A model generated the notes under the pieces. The model was not told the origin of the DNA and made no database searches. It was given only the letters and a program-made list of their open reading frames with translations. Shown here piece by piece: positions 1 to 9,304 of a DNA stretch of 64,000 bases. Each line of letters opens with the position of its first letter. Position 1 is the stretch's first letter. Source of the stretch: Burkholderiales bacterium (lineage in GTDB: Bacteria; Pseudomonadota; Gammaproteobacteria; Burkholderiales; Burkholderiaceae_C); contig JAFKGD010000007.1 of NCBI GenBank assembly GCA_017307855.1, forward strand, positions 186,001 through 250,000. Direction: 5' to 3'. The translations under genes were made by a program, and so were the position numbers.

Positions 1-1728
1 CGTGGCCACCTGGTAGGGCAGTTCCGTGCCCTGCTCGATCAGCGCCTTCGTCTGGTCGGCCGTCACGACACGCGGACTCGACACCACACGGCCGCCGCCG
101 TCGGCTTCGAGGGCCGACAGTTCCAGGCTGATGAAGCGCGCGGCGCTGGAGCGGAACAGCGAAATGGCGAACGTGGACGGGTTGTAGCCGTTCTGGCCCA
201 CCGCCGGCAGATTCACGAAGTTGCCGCTGGTGATGCTGTTGGCGCTGCCGGCCGTTCCGGCCGAAGATCCGATGTTCGAATTGAGCGTGTCGCTCGTCAC
301 GCCACTGCGGCCACCGCCGAGCTTGATGCCCAGGGACTTGCCGAACGTATCGGACGCTTCGACGATACGGGCTTCGATCAGTACCTGCCGCACGGGAATG
401 TCGAGCTTGGCGATCAGTTCCTGCACGCGTTCGAGGCGCGAGGCGATGTCGGAGACGAACAGCTGGTTGGTCCGCGGCTCGGCGATGACGCTGCCGCGCG
501 TACTCAGGATGCTCGCACTGCCGGCAGCGCCGCCGGCACCGCCCGTCGAACCGCTACCCGTGAGCTGGGTCGCGATTTCGGCGGCCTTGGTGTAGTTGAG
601 CTGGAATGACTGCGTGCGCAGGGGCTCGAGGTTCTGCAGCGCCATCTTCGACTCGAGGTCGAGCTTTTCCTTGGCCGTGATCTCGTCCTTGGGGGCAATC
701 CACAGCACGTTGCCGTTCTTGCGCACGCCCAGGCTCTTGGCCTGCATGATGATGTCCAGCGCCTGGTCCCAGGGAACATCTTTCAGGCGCAGCGTCACGG
801 TACCCGACACGGAGTCGGAGGTGATGATGTTGAAGTTGGTGAAATCCGCGATCACCTGCAGCAGCGACCGGATCTCGATACTCTGGAAGTTGAGGGAGAG
901 CTTCTCGCCGGTGTACCCCGGGCCCTGCGACAACTTGGTCGGATCGATGCGGCGCGGACGCACCTCGACCACGAACTGCGTATCGCTCTGGTAGGCGGAA
1001 TGCTCCCAGTCGCCCGAGGGCTGGATCACCATACGCACCCGATCGCCAGTCTGCGTCGTGGTCACGCTTTGCACCGGCGTACCGAAATCGGACACGTCGA
1101 GGCGGCGGCGCAGACCTTCGGGCAAGGAGGTCTTGAGGAATTCGACGACGAGCGAGGCGCCCTGCTGGCGGATGTCGACACCGACCTGGCTGTTGGCCAG
1201 ATCGACGATCACCTTGCCGGCGTTGTCCGGCGAGCGGCGGAAGTCCAGGTCGCGCAGCGGCAGCACATCCCGGTTGGCATTTTCGGCGAACGTGGTAGGC
1301 GCCACCGCCACGGGCGCTGCTCCCGGCGCGGCATCGAGCGACACCAGCAGCGACTTGCCCTGGATCTCGGCCTTGTAGCCGGCCGATTGCTTGAGGTTGA
1401 GCACGACACGCGTGCGATCGCCTGCCTGCACGACGTTGACCGAACGCAGGTTGCCCTGATTGAAATCGACGGTCGAACGGCCCATGGCATTGCTCACGCC
1501 GGGAAAGTCGAGCGCGATGCGCGCGGGAGACTGGATCGAGAATCCCGTGGGCACGGCACCCAGCGCCTGGCTCAGGTCGATGCGAACCACTTCCGAGCCG
1601 CCCTGGATCGAGCCGGTCACCGCTTCGATCGCGTTCTGGGCGTGCGCCAGCGCTGCGGCAGCCAACAAACCGCAGGCCGCCCCCCAACGCCGGGCCCGGG
1701 CCCACGCGCTCATCTTCTGATTGTTCAT
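1..1728 (-). CDS. pilQ: PilQ, type IV pilus outer-membrane secretin (3' end outside window)
   Basis: PilQ forms the outer-membrane ring through which the type IV pilus passes. The frame is open from the ATG at 1728 to the window edge (576 codons). Family members are about 700 residues, so the end of the secretin domain is missing. The start is MNNQKMSAWARARRWG followed by a signal peptide ending near AHAQ (about residue 31). Then come AMIN-like beta domains, a secretin N-terminal domain near residues 280-340 (LSLNFQSIEIRSLLQVIAD) and the secretin NolW-type region after about residue 375. The start overlaps the pilP stop by 4 bp (ATGA), consistent with translational coupling at the end of pilMNOPQ. 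Identification is firm. Confidence 0.95.
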   Translation of the reverse strand, partial: MNNQKMSAWARARRWGAACGLLAAAALAHAQNAIEAVTGSIQGGSEVVRIDLSQALGAVPTGFSIQSPARIALDFPGVSNAMGRSTVDFNQGNLRSVNVVQAGDRTRVVLNLKQSAGYKAEIQGKSLLVSLDAAPGAAPVAVAPTTFAENANRDVLPLRDLDFRRSPDNAGKVIVDLANSQVGVDIRQQGASLVVEFLKTSLPEGLRRRLDVSDFGTPVQSVTTTQTGDRVRMVIQPSGDWEHSAYQSDTQFVVEVRPRRIDPTKLSQGPGYTGEKLSLNFQSIEIRSLLQVIADFTNFNIITSDSVSGTVTLRLKDVPWDQALDIIMQAKSLGVRKNGNVLWIAPKDEITAKEKLDLESKMALQNLEPLRTQSFQLNYTKAAEIATQLTGSGSTGGAGGAAGSASILSTRGSVIAEPRTNQLFVSDIASRLERVQELIAKLDIPVRQVLIEARIVEASDTFGKSLGIKLGGGRSGVTSDTLNSNIGSSAGTAGSANSITSGNFVNLPAVGQNGYNPSTFAISLFRSSAARFISLELSALEADGGGRVVSSPRVVTADQTKALIEQGTELPYQVAT

Positions 1729-2285
1729 TTCGACCCCTCTTGCAGCTGCAGGGATGCAGCGCGTTCAATCCATTCGCCGACAGCGTCCTGCACGATTTCG
1801 CGCAACGTGACCTCGGTCTCGGTGATCTTGGTGATTCGGCCGTAGTTCTGGCCGAGGTAGTTGCCCGTGCGCACTTGGTAGAGCAGGTTGTCCACCCGCA
1901 CCAGCGCCACCGGGTGGCCTTCGCGGATCAGGCTGCCGACCATCTTCATCGAATCCAGCGGCACGGCTTCGAGCGGCTCCTTGCGGCGCGCCAGCTCCGG
2001 CGTGATCAACGCTGCATTCGAAGACGCCTGCACAGCCTCGCTGCGCAGCGCCTGGGCCAGTTTCTGGTTGCTGAACGGATCGGTCGCGCCACCCTGCGTG
2101 TACGCCTGCGGCGTGAACTGCTTGGGTTCGGAGATCGGAGTGACGCTGGGCCGGATCTGCGCGCGCTGCTCTGTCATCCATTGCTGCAGGTCATCCTCGT
2201 CGGAGCTGCAGCCCGCCAGCACCAGAGTGCCCAGCACGCCGAGCACCAGGGCGCCGGCCTTCGTCGGAACGAACACGGCTCTCAT
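1725..2285 (-). CDS. pilP: PilP, type IV pilus inner-membrane lipoprotein
   Basis: PilP is a lipoprotein that links the inner-membrane PilMNO complex to the PilQ secretin. The 186-residue product has a lipoprotein signal with lipobox LAGC at about residue 25, a flexible acidic segment (SSDEDDLQQW), and a C-terminal beta domain containing LLYQVRTGNYLGQNYGRI, which is typical of PilP. Its stop overlaps the pilQ start by 4 bp and its start overlaps the pilO stop by 4 bp, so the genes are tightly coupled. The length fits the family (about 170-190 residues). Confidence 0.95.
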   Translation of the reverse strand: MRAVFVPTKAGALVLGVLGTLVLAGCSSDEDDLQQWMTEQRAQIRPSVTPISEPKQFTPQAYTQGGATDPFSNQKLAQALRSEAVQASSNAALITPELARRKEPLEAVPLDSMKMVGSLIREGHPVALVRVDNLLYQVRTGNYLGQNYGRITKITETEVTLREIVQDAVGEWIERAASLQLQEGSK

Positions 2286-2962
2286 CGCTTCTTGCCCCCT
2301 GCTGCGGCCTTGCGCTGCGCCGCCACTTCCTCGGGATCGAGATAGCGGAAAGTCTTGGCCGTGGCGTCCATCGTCATCGTTCCGCCATCGCGCAGCGGAT
2401 TCACCGTCAGGTTGTTCAGGGTCACGATGCGCGACAGGTTGGCCACGTCGGCGGCAAAGGCCCCAATGTCGTGATACCGGCCCGTGACCTTGATCGCGAT
2501 CGGCAATTCGGCGTAGTACTCCTTGATCGACACCTGGCCAGGGCGGAACAGCTCGAACTGGAGGCTACGGCCCAGGCCGGCCTGGTTCACGTCCGAGAGC
2601 AGGGCATCCATCTCGGCCTTGCTGGGCAACTGCTTCTCGAGCACGGTCACGTACTGCTGCACCTGCTCGCGCTGCTTGCGCAGCGCATCGAGATTGACGG
2701 CCTGCGCCATCTTCTTCTTGTACTCTTCCTTGAGCGTCTGCTCGCGCGCCGTCTCCGTCGCCAGCTCTTCGTCGACGCCCGACAGCCAGACGAACCACAG
2801 CAGCCCGATGACGGCCACGCAGATCACCAGATTGAGGAGATAGCGCGGCGCAGCCGGCCAGGTCGACGGATCGTTCGGATTGAGGCCGCGGAACTGCGCC
2901 TGCAGCGGCGCGATCAGCGCGTTGAGATCGAGGTTCTTGAGGGAAGATTTGCGGGTCGCCAT
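2282..2962 (-). CDS. pilO: PilO, type IV pilus inner-membrane alignment protein
   Basis: PilO forms a heterodimer with PilN in the periplasm and aligns the pilus machine. The product is about 226 residues when started at the ATG at 2962 (MATRKSSLKNLD). This start has a TGAGG ribosome-binding site 6 nt upstream and lies 7 bp after pilN. A longer frame would begin at 2995 and overlap pilN. One membrane segment (LLNLVICVAVIGLLWFVWL) lies near residues 45-65, followed by a coiled-coil stretch (about 70-125) and a ferredoxin-like C-terminal domain. This is the fourth gene of the pilMNOPQ operon. Confidence 0.93.
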   Translation of the reverse strand: MATRKSSLKNLDLNALIAPLQAQFRGLNPNDPSTWPAAPRYLLNLVICVAVIGLLWFVWLSGVDEELATETAREQTLKEEYKKKMAQAVNLDALRKQREQVQQYVTVLEKQLPSKAEMDALLSDVNQAGLGRSLQFELFRPGQVSIKEYYAELPIAIKVTGRYHDIGAFAADVANLSRIVTLNNLTVNPLRDGGTMTMDATAKTFRYLDPEEVAAQRKAAAGGKKR

Positions 2963-2969
2963 GCGGGCC

Positions 2970-3575
2970 TCACTTCTTCGGGGCGGCGGCCACACGGGCC
3001 GCAGCGGCAGGCGGATCGGCGCGCTTGAGGCTCACGCGCATCGTGAAGTTGGCCACGCGGCGCGAATCACGCGGACCGAGATTCACGTTGCCGGCCACAA
3101 TTTCCACGAGCTCGGGGCGGGTGAGCCACGGGCTGTTGTTGGCCAGGTTGCGCAGTAGCTCGGACACCCGCTCGTTGGATTGGGCAACGCCACGCAGCAT
3201 GACGGTCTGGTTGCTCTGCTGAATGGAGCTGATGTACACGCCATCCGGCAACTGGGCCACCATTTCGTTGAGCAGATGCACGGGCAGGTTGCGGTCGGCC
3301 TGCAGATCTTCCACCGCCTGCTGGCGCGCGCGCAGCGAAGCGATCTCGGCCTGCAGGTTGGCGATGTCCTTGATCTGGGCGTCAAGACGGCGGTTCTGGT
3401 CTTGCAGGAAAGCATTCCGGCTTTGCTGCGTGGACATCTGCGCCTGCAGAAACAGGTATCCCGCCCCGGCGACGAGCACGCCCAGCATCGCCGCCGCGGC
3501 CAGCGAAACGTAGAACGACTCCTTGCGCCGGCGGCGCGCCTCCTCGCGGTGAGGCAGCAGGTTGATCAGGATCAC
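2970..3575 (-). CDS. pilN: PilN, type IV pilus inner-membrane assembly protein
   Basis: PilN binds PilM in the cytoplasm through its N-terminus and pairs with PilO in the periplasm. The best start is GTG at 3575, giving about 201 residues beginning VILINLLPHREE. The INLLP motif right at the N-terminus is the conserved PilM-binding peptide. The GTG overlaps the pilM stop by 4 bp (GTGA). A single membrane segment is at about residues 20-43, then a coiled coil (about 45-90) and a C-terminal domain. An upstream ATG at 3605 would add ten unconserved residues inside pilM and is unlikely. Confidence 0.92.
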   Translation of the reverse strand: MILINLLPHREEARRRRKESFYVSLAAAAMLGVLVAGAGYLFLQAQMSTQQSRNAFLQDQNRRLDAQIKDIANLQAEIASLRARQQAVEDLQADRNLPVHLLNEMVAQLPDGVYISSIQQSNQTVMLRGVAQSNERVSELLRNLANNSPWLTRPELVEIVAGNVNLGPRDSRRVANFTMRVSLKRADPPAAAARVAAAPKK

Positions 3576-4651
3576 TGCAGGAACCTCCGCATCGCGAGAC
3601 CACACGACGTCAGGTAGGAAGGTGCTTCACGGCGCAGGCGCTTCTCGCGCACGCCCGAGCCGATCTCCATGCCGTCGAACGGATCGACGATGGTGCAGGC
3701 GAACGAGGTGTGTTGCGTGACGGCCTCGGTCAGGCCCGGCAGCGCTGCGGATCCGCCCGCCACGAAGACATAGTCGACGCGGCTGTAAGGCGTGCTGGTG
3801 AAGAAGAACTGCAACGCGCGGCCGATTTCCTGGGCCATGCTGTCCACGAAGGGCCGCAGCACGCTGCTGGAGTAGTCTTCGGGCAGATCGCCGTTGCGCT
3901 TCTTGGCTTCGGCTTCCTCAGCCGAGAAGCCGTACTGGCGCACGATCAGCTGCGTCAGCTGCGCTCCCCCGAACGCCTGATCGCGGTCATAGAGCACTTC
4001 GCCGTTGCGCAGCACCTGCATGCTTGCGGTGTAGGCGCCGATCTCGAACAGCGCCACCATGGTGTCGGCGCCCTTGTTGGGCAGGTTTTCGATCAGGCGG
4101 GTGGTGGCCAGGCGCGCGGCATACGACTCGACGTCGATGACCACGGGCTTGAGTCCCGCCGCTTCGGCCAGACCTTGGCGGTCCTGAACCTTTTCCTTGC
4201 GCGAGGCGGCGATCAGCACTTCGACGTCGCCGGCGGACGTCGGGCTCGGGCCGATCACGCAGAAATCGAGGCTGACCTCATCGAGCGAGAACGGGATGTA
4301 CTGGTTGGCTTCGGATTCGACCTGGATCTCGAGCTCCTGCTCGGTCATGCCTCCGGGCAGGATGATCTTCTTGGTAATGACGGCCGAGGGCGGCAGCGCC
4401 ATCGCCACATTCTTGGTGCGGGTGCCGCTCTTCTTGACGACGCGGCGGACGGCCTCGGCGACTTCGTCGAACTTCTCCACGTTGCCGTCCGTGATCCAGC
4501 CTCGCTCGAGAGGCTCGATGGCGCAGCGCTCCAGCACCAGCTTCCCGGAGCCGTCGCGCGCCAGTTCCACCAGCTTCACACTGGACGAACTGATGTCCAG
4601 GCCCAGCAGTGCCGCCGGCTGGCGGCTGAACAACGACCCCAAAGAGATCAA
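3572..4651 (-). CDS. pilM: PilM, actin-like ATPase of type IV pilus assembly
   Basis: PilM is a cytoplasmic actin/FtsA-like ATPase that recruits PilN and organises the inner-membrane platform. The 359-residue product starts MISLGSLFSRQPAALLGLDI. The phosphate-1 motif of the actin fold (LGLDISSSSVKLVEL) is near residue 16, the adenosine-binding motif VFVAGGSAALPGL is near residue 290, and KKIILPGGMTEQELE is typical of PilM. It is the first gene of the operon, transcribed away from mrcA across a 267-bp region that should hold both promoters. Confidence 0.95.
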   Translation of the reverse strand: MISLGSLFSRQPAALLGLDISSSSVKLVELARDGSGKLVLERCAIEPLERGWITDGNVEKFDEVAEAVRRVVKKSGTRTKNVAMALPPSAVITKKIILPGGMTEQELEIQVESEANQYIPFSLDEVSLDFCVIGPSPTSAGDVEVLIAASRKEKVQDRQGLAEAAGLKPVVIDVESYAARLATTRLIENLPNKGADTMVALFEIGAYTASMQVLRNGEVLYDRDQAFGGAQLTQLIVRQYGFSAEEAEAKKRNGDLPEDYSSSVLRPFVDSMAQEIGRALQFFFTSTPYSRVDYVFVAGGSAALPGLTEAVTQHTSFACTIVDPFDGMEIGSGVREKRLRREAPSYLTSCGLAMRRFLQ

Positions 4652-4864
4652 AACGGTCCCCTGACCCGGCTTGTAACAGCCGGAAAAACTTGAGAATTCA
4701 CTTCAATGCTAGCAGTAAGCCCTTTGTCCAGCAAAGAAAAAAGACCGCCGCACACCTGTCTGCCGTTGTCAAAAGCCGACGAAAATGGGGGGCAAACGTA
4801 ACCACCCACTAACAACTACAAACAAGCTTCGCAGGCCGCACTCTAACGGCGGGAAGTGACTTCT

Positions 4865-4892
4865 CCGACACTTCACATCCAATTTTTATAAT
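4865..4892 (+). promoter_or_regulatory. Sigma-70-type promoter candidate for mrcA
   Basis: A perfect TATAAT lies at 4887-4892, preceded by CCGACA at 4865-4870 (four of six matches to TTGACA) with a 16-bp spacer. Transcription would start near 4899, leaving a leader of roughly 20 nt before the mrcA ATG at 4919. No strong Shine-Dalgarno sequence is visible in that leader. The rest of 4652-4860 shows no other clear element. Confidence 0.6.
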
Positions 4893-4918
4893 CGGGACGC
4901 GACTTTACGCACAGTTCC

Positions 4919-7351
4919 ATGTCCTCCACACCCCCCCCGGACGATGCGCGCACGGCGCGCGGCCGTCGCGCCCCACTTCCCTCCTGGCTTCAATGGACGA
5001 TCCGACTCGGGCTATGGCTCGGCGGGCTTGCCGCCGCCGGGGCGGCATCCCTGCTGATCGTCATTGCGGTAGCGCTGGCCGTGGCGTACCCCAACCTGCC
5101 CGACATCTCTGACCTGCAGGATTACCGCCCCAAGCTGCCGCTGCGCGTGTTCTCGGCGGAGGGTGTGCTCATCGGCGAGTTCGGCGAAGAGCGGCGCAAT
5201 CTCATGCCCATCGGCGACATCCCGAAGGTCATGAAGGATGCGGTCCTGGCAGCCGAAGACGCGCGCTTCTTCGATCATGGCGGCGTCGATTACATCGGCG
5301 TGGTGCGCGCTGGTCTGGCCAACGTGGGCAGCGGCGGCAAGAGCCAGGGCGCCTCGACCATCACCATGCAGGTAGCGCGCAATGTCTACCTGTCGGCCGA
5401 AAAGACGTACACCCGCAAGATCTACGAGATCCTGCTGACGTTCAAGCTCGAGCACCTTTTGTCCAAGGACCAGATCCTCGAGATCTACATGAACCAGATC
5501 TTCCTGGGCAACCGCGCCTACGGCTTCGCCGCCGCGAGCGAGGCGTACTACGGCAAGCCGCTGCGCAACATCTCCGTAGCCGAAGCCGCCATGCTGGCCG
5601 GCCTGCCCAAGGCCCCATCGGCCTTCAACCCGATCAGCAATCCCAAGCGCGCCCGCGCCCGACAGCTCTACATCATCGACCGGATGCAGGAGAACGGCTT
5701 CATCACCGCCGAGCAGGCCGCGACCGCCCGCCAGGAAGAGATCAAGCTGCGCTCGATGCAGCCCGACGCCGGCCGGCTGCACGCCGAATTCGTGGCCGAA
5801 ACAGCACGCCAGCTCATGTACGCGCAGTACGGCGATTCCACCTACACGCGCGGTCTCAACGTCTATACCACGCTCAATGCCGAAGATCAGGCCGCCGCCT
5901 ACCGGGCGCTGCGCCGCGGCATCATGGACTACGAGCGCCGCCAGTTCTATCGCGGGCCCGAGAAGTTCGCCGACCTGCCGGCCGACCCGAAGGAAGCCGA
6001 GGACGTGATCGACGACATCCTGGCGGACCACCCCGACAACGGCGACGTCATGTCGGCTGTGGTGCTGGAAGCGGGTCCGCGCAAGATCGTGGCCACCCGC
6101 GGCACCGGCGAGTCGTTCGAGATCACTGGCGACGGCCTGAAGCCGGTGCAGTCGGGCCTGGCCGAGAAGGCCGCGCCCAATATCAAGATCCGCCGCGGTG
6201 CGGTGATCCGCGTGGCGCGCACTCCCAAGGACACCTGGGAAGTCACGCAGTTGCCCGAAGTTGAAGGTGCCTTCGTCGCGCTCGATCCGCGCACGGGCTC
6301 GATCCGGGCGCTGGTCGGCGGATTCGACTGGAGCAAGAACAAGTTCAACCACGTCACCCAGGCGTGGCGGCAGCCGGGCTCGAGCTTCAAACCCTTCATC
6401 TACTCGGCAGCGCTGGAAAAGGGGTTCAACGGCGCCACGGTGGTCAACGATGCCCCGCTTTTCTTCAATGCCGGCGTCACCGGCGGTCAGCCCTGGGAGC
6501 CGAAGAACTACGACGGCAAGTTCGACGGCCCGATGTCGCTGCGACGCGGACTGGCGGCCTCCAAGAACATGGTGTCGATCCGCGTGCTGCAAGCCGTGGG
6601 GCCGCAGGAAGCCCAGGACTGGATCACCCGCTTCGGCTTCGAGGCCGACCGGCATCCGGCCTATCTGACGATGGCGCTGGGCGCGGGCTCCGTCACGCCG
6701 ATGCAGATGGCCACCGCATACTCTGTGTTCGCCAATGGCGGGTACCGCATCACGCCCTACCTGATCACGCGCGTGACCGACCAGAAAGGCAAGGTTCTGG
6801 TCGAGACGCAACCGCCGCCGCTCGACGAGACGCGACGCGCCATCGATGAGCGCAACGCCTTCGTGATGTCCAGCCTGCTGCAGGAAATCACACGCTCGGG
6901 CACCGCTGCGCGTGCCCAGGGTACGCTGAAGCGGCCCGACCTCTACGGCAAGACGGGGACCACCAACGATTCTCACGACGCCTGGTTTGCCGGCTTTCAG
7001 CCCAGCCTGGCGGCCGTGGTGTGGATCGGTTACGACAACCCGCGCAAGCTCGGAGACCGCGAAACGGGTGGCGGCCTGAGCTTGCCGGTGTGGATCAATT
7101 TCATGAGCACCGCGCTCAAGGGCGTCCCGGTGCAGGAGTACACGGCACCGTCAGGCGTAGTGAACATTGGCGGCGAGTGGTACTACGACGAATACGCGCG
7201 CGGCAACGGCGTGAACTCGCTGGGCATGGAAGAGGCCGCGCAGCCTGCGTGGCAAACGCCCGGCGGCGAGGGTGGCCTAGCCGCCCCGCCACAGCCTCCT
7301 GCCCCCACCGAGGAACGCAACCGCATCCTCGACCTCTTCCGCTCCAACTGA
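4919..7351 (+). CDS. mrcA: Penicillin-binding protein 1A, bifunctional transglycosylase/transpeptidase
   Basis: This class A PBP polymerises glycan strands and cross-links peptides in the periplasm. The 810-residue product has a cytoplasmic Pro/Arg-rich tail and one membrane anchor (about residues 30-60). It then has the GT51 transglycosylase domain with AAEDARFFDHGG (catalytic Glu113) and GASTITMQVARN. An intervening OB-like region at about 330-450 is followed by the transpeptidase domain: SSFK with nucleophile Ser488, SKN at 548-550 and KTGT at 678-681. All catalytic motifs are present. The gene is divergent from pilMNOPQ, a conserved arrangement in proteobacteria. Confidence 0.96.
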   Translation: MSSTPPPDDARTARGRRAPLPSWLQWTIRLGLWLGGLAAAGAASLLIVIAVALAVAYPNLPDISDLQDYRPKLPLRVFSAEGVLIGEFGEERRNLMPIGDIPKVMKDAVLAAEDARFFDHGGVDYIGVVRAGLANVGSGGKSQGASTITMQVARNVYLSAEKTYTRKIYEILLTFKLEHLLSKDQILEIYMNQIFLGNRAYGFAAASEAYYGKPLRNISVAEAAMLAGLPKAPSAFNPISNPKRARARQLYIIDRMQENGFITAEQAATARQEEIKLRSMQPDAGRLHAEFVAETARQLMYAQYGDSTYTRGLNVYTTLNAEDQAAAYRALRRGIMDYERRQFYRGPEKFADLPADPKEAEDVIDDILADHPDNGDVMSAVVLEAGPRKIVATRGTGESFEITGDGLKPVQSGLAEKAAPNIKIRRGAVIRVARTPKDTWEVTQLPEVEGAFVALDPRTGSIRALVGGFDWSKNKFNHVTQAWRQPGSSFKPFIYSAALEKGFNGATVVNDAPLFFNAGVTGGQPWEPKNYDGKFDGPMSLRRGLAASKNMVSIRVLQAVGPQEAQDWITRFGFEADRHPAYLTMALGAGSVTPMQMATAYSVFANGGYRITPYLITRVTDQKGKVLVETQPPPLDETRRAIDERNAFVMSSLLQEITRSGTAARAQGTLKRPDLYGKTGTTNDSHDAWFAGFQPSLAAVVWIGYDNPRKLGDRETGGGLSLPVWINFMSTALKGVPVQEYTAPSGVVNIGGEWYYDEYARGNGVNSLGMEEAAQPAWQTPGGEGGLAAPPQPPAPTEERNRILDLFRSN

Positions 7352-7388
7352 GCCGGGGCACCGCTGCGGCTGCGCGGCCGGATCGCCG

Positions 7389-7721
7389 TCAGGGCGCGGG
7401 AAAGTCCAGCGCCAGCCCCGACTGAGCGCTGGCCTGCATCGACAGGTTGGCAAAGAAGCAGGGGCCGCCCTTGGTGTCCTGCCACTGCCCGTCCACCCAG
7501 CGGTAGTGGTAGCCGCCTGCCCGGGCAGCCAGCCAGATCTCGTGCAGCGGCTTCTGGAGGTTGATCACAATCTGGCTGCCGCTGGCGAAGGTGATCGTGA
7601 TCATGCCGCCCACTCGCTGGTTGTCGATATCGGCGTCGGTTTCCTCGTTGATGCGATCACAGGCGAGTTCAACCGCCTGCAGCGCGCGTTCGGCAAGGTC
7701 CAGGAATTCGGGGTCGGTCAT
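7389..7721 (-). CDS. cyaY: CyaY, frataxin-like iron-binding protein
   Basis: CyaY binds iron and modulates IscS-dependent iron-sulfur cluster assembly in the cytoplasm. The 110-residue product matches the frataxin fold. An acidic first helix ([22 protein letters not shown]) is followed by strand [19 protein letters not shown], then the conserved [18 protein letters not shown] and the W at WVDGQW. Length is normal (105-110 residues). It is divergent from lptM with only 11 bp between the start codons, so the two probably share a compact promoter region. Confidence 0.95.
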   Translation of the reverse strand: MTDPEFLDLAERALQAVELACDRINEETDADIDNQRVGGMITITFASGSQIVINLQKPLHEIWLAARAGGYHYRWVDGQWQDTKGGPCFFANLSMQASAQSGLALDFPAP

Positions 7722-7732
7722 ACAATTTCACG

Positions 7733-7957
7733 ATGCTGAAGCTGCTTCAAATTCTATTCAGACCGCTTTCCCTTGCCGCGTGCGCGGTCGGCCTGAGCCT
7801 CGCGCTCGTCGCCTGCGGACAGAAAGGCGCGCTGTATCTGCCCACCGGTCCTGAAGCGGCCCAGCGTGCCACGCTGCCGCAGGTGCTATCGCCCGCCCAG
7901 CCTTCGCCCACCGCCGCTACCGTGCCTGCCGCCGCAGCGTCCGCCCCCATCCGATGA
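7733..7957 (+). CDS. lptM: LptM (YifL-type) lipoprotein
   Basis: This is a small outer-membrane lipoprotein of the LptM/YifL family, which assists maturation of the LPS translocon LptDE. The 74-residue product has a signal sequence and lipobox LVAC at residues 25-28, then the diagnostic GQKGALYLP directly after the lipidated cysteine, and a Pro/Ala-rich tail. Its stop overlaps the lysA start by 4 bp. The lptM-lysA pair opposite cyaY is a widely conserved arrangement and supports the call. A TACAAT at 7721-7726 lies only 7 bp before the ATG. Confidence 0.88.
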   Translation: MLKLLQILFRPLSLAACAVGLSLALVACGQKGALYLPTGPEAAQRATLPQVLSPAQPSPTAATVPAAAASAPIR

Positions 7958-9267
7958 ACGATTCAGACAACCAGGCCCCCGTCCTGCCGCCCGCAGTGCT
8001 GCCGGGCACGCCCCACATTGCCTATCGCGGCGGCGAGCTGCACGTCGAAGGCGCCGCGCTGGCCGCGCTGGCCGATGCGCATGCCACGCCGCTTTTCGTC
8101 TATTCCAAGGCCGCCATGCTGCAGGCACTGGACGCCTACCGCCGCGGCTTCGCCGGCCGTCACGCCACCATCTGCTATGCGATGAAGGCCAATTCGTCGC
8201 TGGCCGTGCTTCAGCTGTTCGCTGCGGCAGGTTGCGGTTTCGACATCGTCTCCGGCGGTGAGCTGGAGCGCGTGCTGGCCGCCGGCGGCGATCCGGCCAA
8301 GGTCATCTTCTCCGGCGTGGGCAAGACCCGCGCCGAAATGCGCCGCGCGCTCGACGCCGGCATCGGCTGCTTCAACGTCGAAAGCGAGGCCGAGCTGGAA
8401 GTGCTCAGCGCCGTGGCGAGCGAGGCCGGTCGAACCGCCCGCGTGAGCATACGCGTCAACCCGGACGTCGACCCGCAGACCCACCCCTACATCTCCACCG
8501 GCCTCAAGGGCAACAAGTTCGGCGTGAGCCACGAGCGCGCCCTGGCCACCTACCAGCGTGCGGCCTCGCTGCCCGGCCTGCAAGTGGTCGGCATCGACTG
8601 CCACATCGGCTCGCAGATCACGCAGGAGGCTCCCTACCTCGACGCCATGGAGCGCGTGCTCGACCTGGTGTCCGAGATCGAGGCGGCGGGCATTCCCATC
8701 GACCATATCGACTTCGGCGGCGGCCTGGGCATCGACTACAACGGCGACACGCCACCGGCGGCCGATGCGCTGTGGTCGCGCCTGCTGGCGCGGCTCGATG
8801 CACGCGGCCACGGCGGCAAGCACCTGATGATCGAGCCTGGCCGATCGCTGGTGGGCAACGCCGGCGTCTGCGTGACCGAGGTGCTCTACCTCAAGCCCGG
8901 CGAGCAGAAGAACTTCTGCATCGTCGATGCGGCAATGAACGACCTGCCGCGCCCGGCCATGTACCAGGCCTTTCATGCCATCGTGCCGTTGCAGGAAGCG
9001 AAGCAGCCCGCTGCCGAGGCCTACGACGTGGTCGGGCCGGTGTGCGAGAGCGGCGACTGGATCGGCCGGGCCCGCCGTCTCGACGTGGCCGCTGGCGACC
9101 GTCTGGCCGTGCTGTCGGCTGGCGCGTACTGCATGTCCATGTCCAGCAACTACAACACGCGTGGCCGTGCGGCCGAGGTGCTGGTGGATGGTGCGCAGGC
9201 GCACCTGATTCGTCGGCGCGAAGCTGCTGCCGATACCTTCGCGCACGAAGTGCTGCTGCCCTCCTGA
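7954..9267 (+). CDS. lysA: LysA, diaminopimelate decarboxylase
   Basis: LysA is the PLP-dependent enzyme that decarboxylates meso-diaminopimelate to L-lysine, the last step of lysine synthesis. The 437-residue product is a fold-type III decarboxylase. The PLP lysine is Lys78 in CYAMKANSS. Other family marks are HIGSQI, DFGGGLGIDY (glycine-rich phosphate loop), EPGRSLVGNAG, and the active-site cysteine in GPVCESGDW near residue 365, followed by AGAYCMSMSSNYN. Length is normal (about 415-440). Translation is probably coupled to lptM. Confidence 0.97.
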   Translation: MNDSDNQAPVLPPAVLPGTPHIAYRGGELHVEGAALAALADAHATPLFVYSKAAMLQALDAYRRGFAGRHATICYAMKANSSLAVLQLFAAAGCGFDIVSGGELERVLAAGGDPAKVIFSGVGKTRAEMRRALDAGIGCFNVESEAELEVLSAVASEAGRTARVSIRVNPDVDPQTHPYISTGLKGNKFGVSHERALATYQRAASLPGLQVVGIDCHIGSQITQEAPYLDAMERVLDLVSEIEAAGIPIDHIDFGGGLGIDYNGDTPPAADALWSRLLARLDARGHGGKHLMIEPGRSLVGNAGVCVTEVLYLKPGEQKNFCIVDAAMNDLPRPAMYQAFHAIVPLQEAKQPAAEAYDVVGPVCESGDWIGRARRLDVAAGDRLAVLSAGAYCMSMSSNYNTRGRAAEVLVDGAQAHLIRRREAAADTFAHEVLLPS

Positions 9268-9304
9268 CGGCCTTCGGCGGGGTGCTGCGCGTTTGCACCC
9301 CGGC

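Noticed and set aside
5012-6976. 654-codon open frame on the minus strand inside mrcA
   Set aside because: It is opposite a gene with all PBP catalytic motifs. Its composition (Arg, His, Gly, Ala-rich) is typical of antisense frames in GC-rich DNA, with no recognisable domain.
7721-7726. TACAAT before lptM as its -10 box
   Set aside because: It is only 7 bp from the ATG and would imply a leaderless transcript, and no matching -35 box was found. It is mentioned only as a weak possibility.
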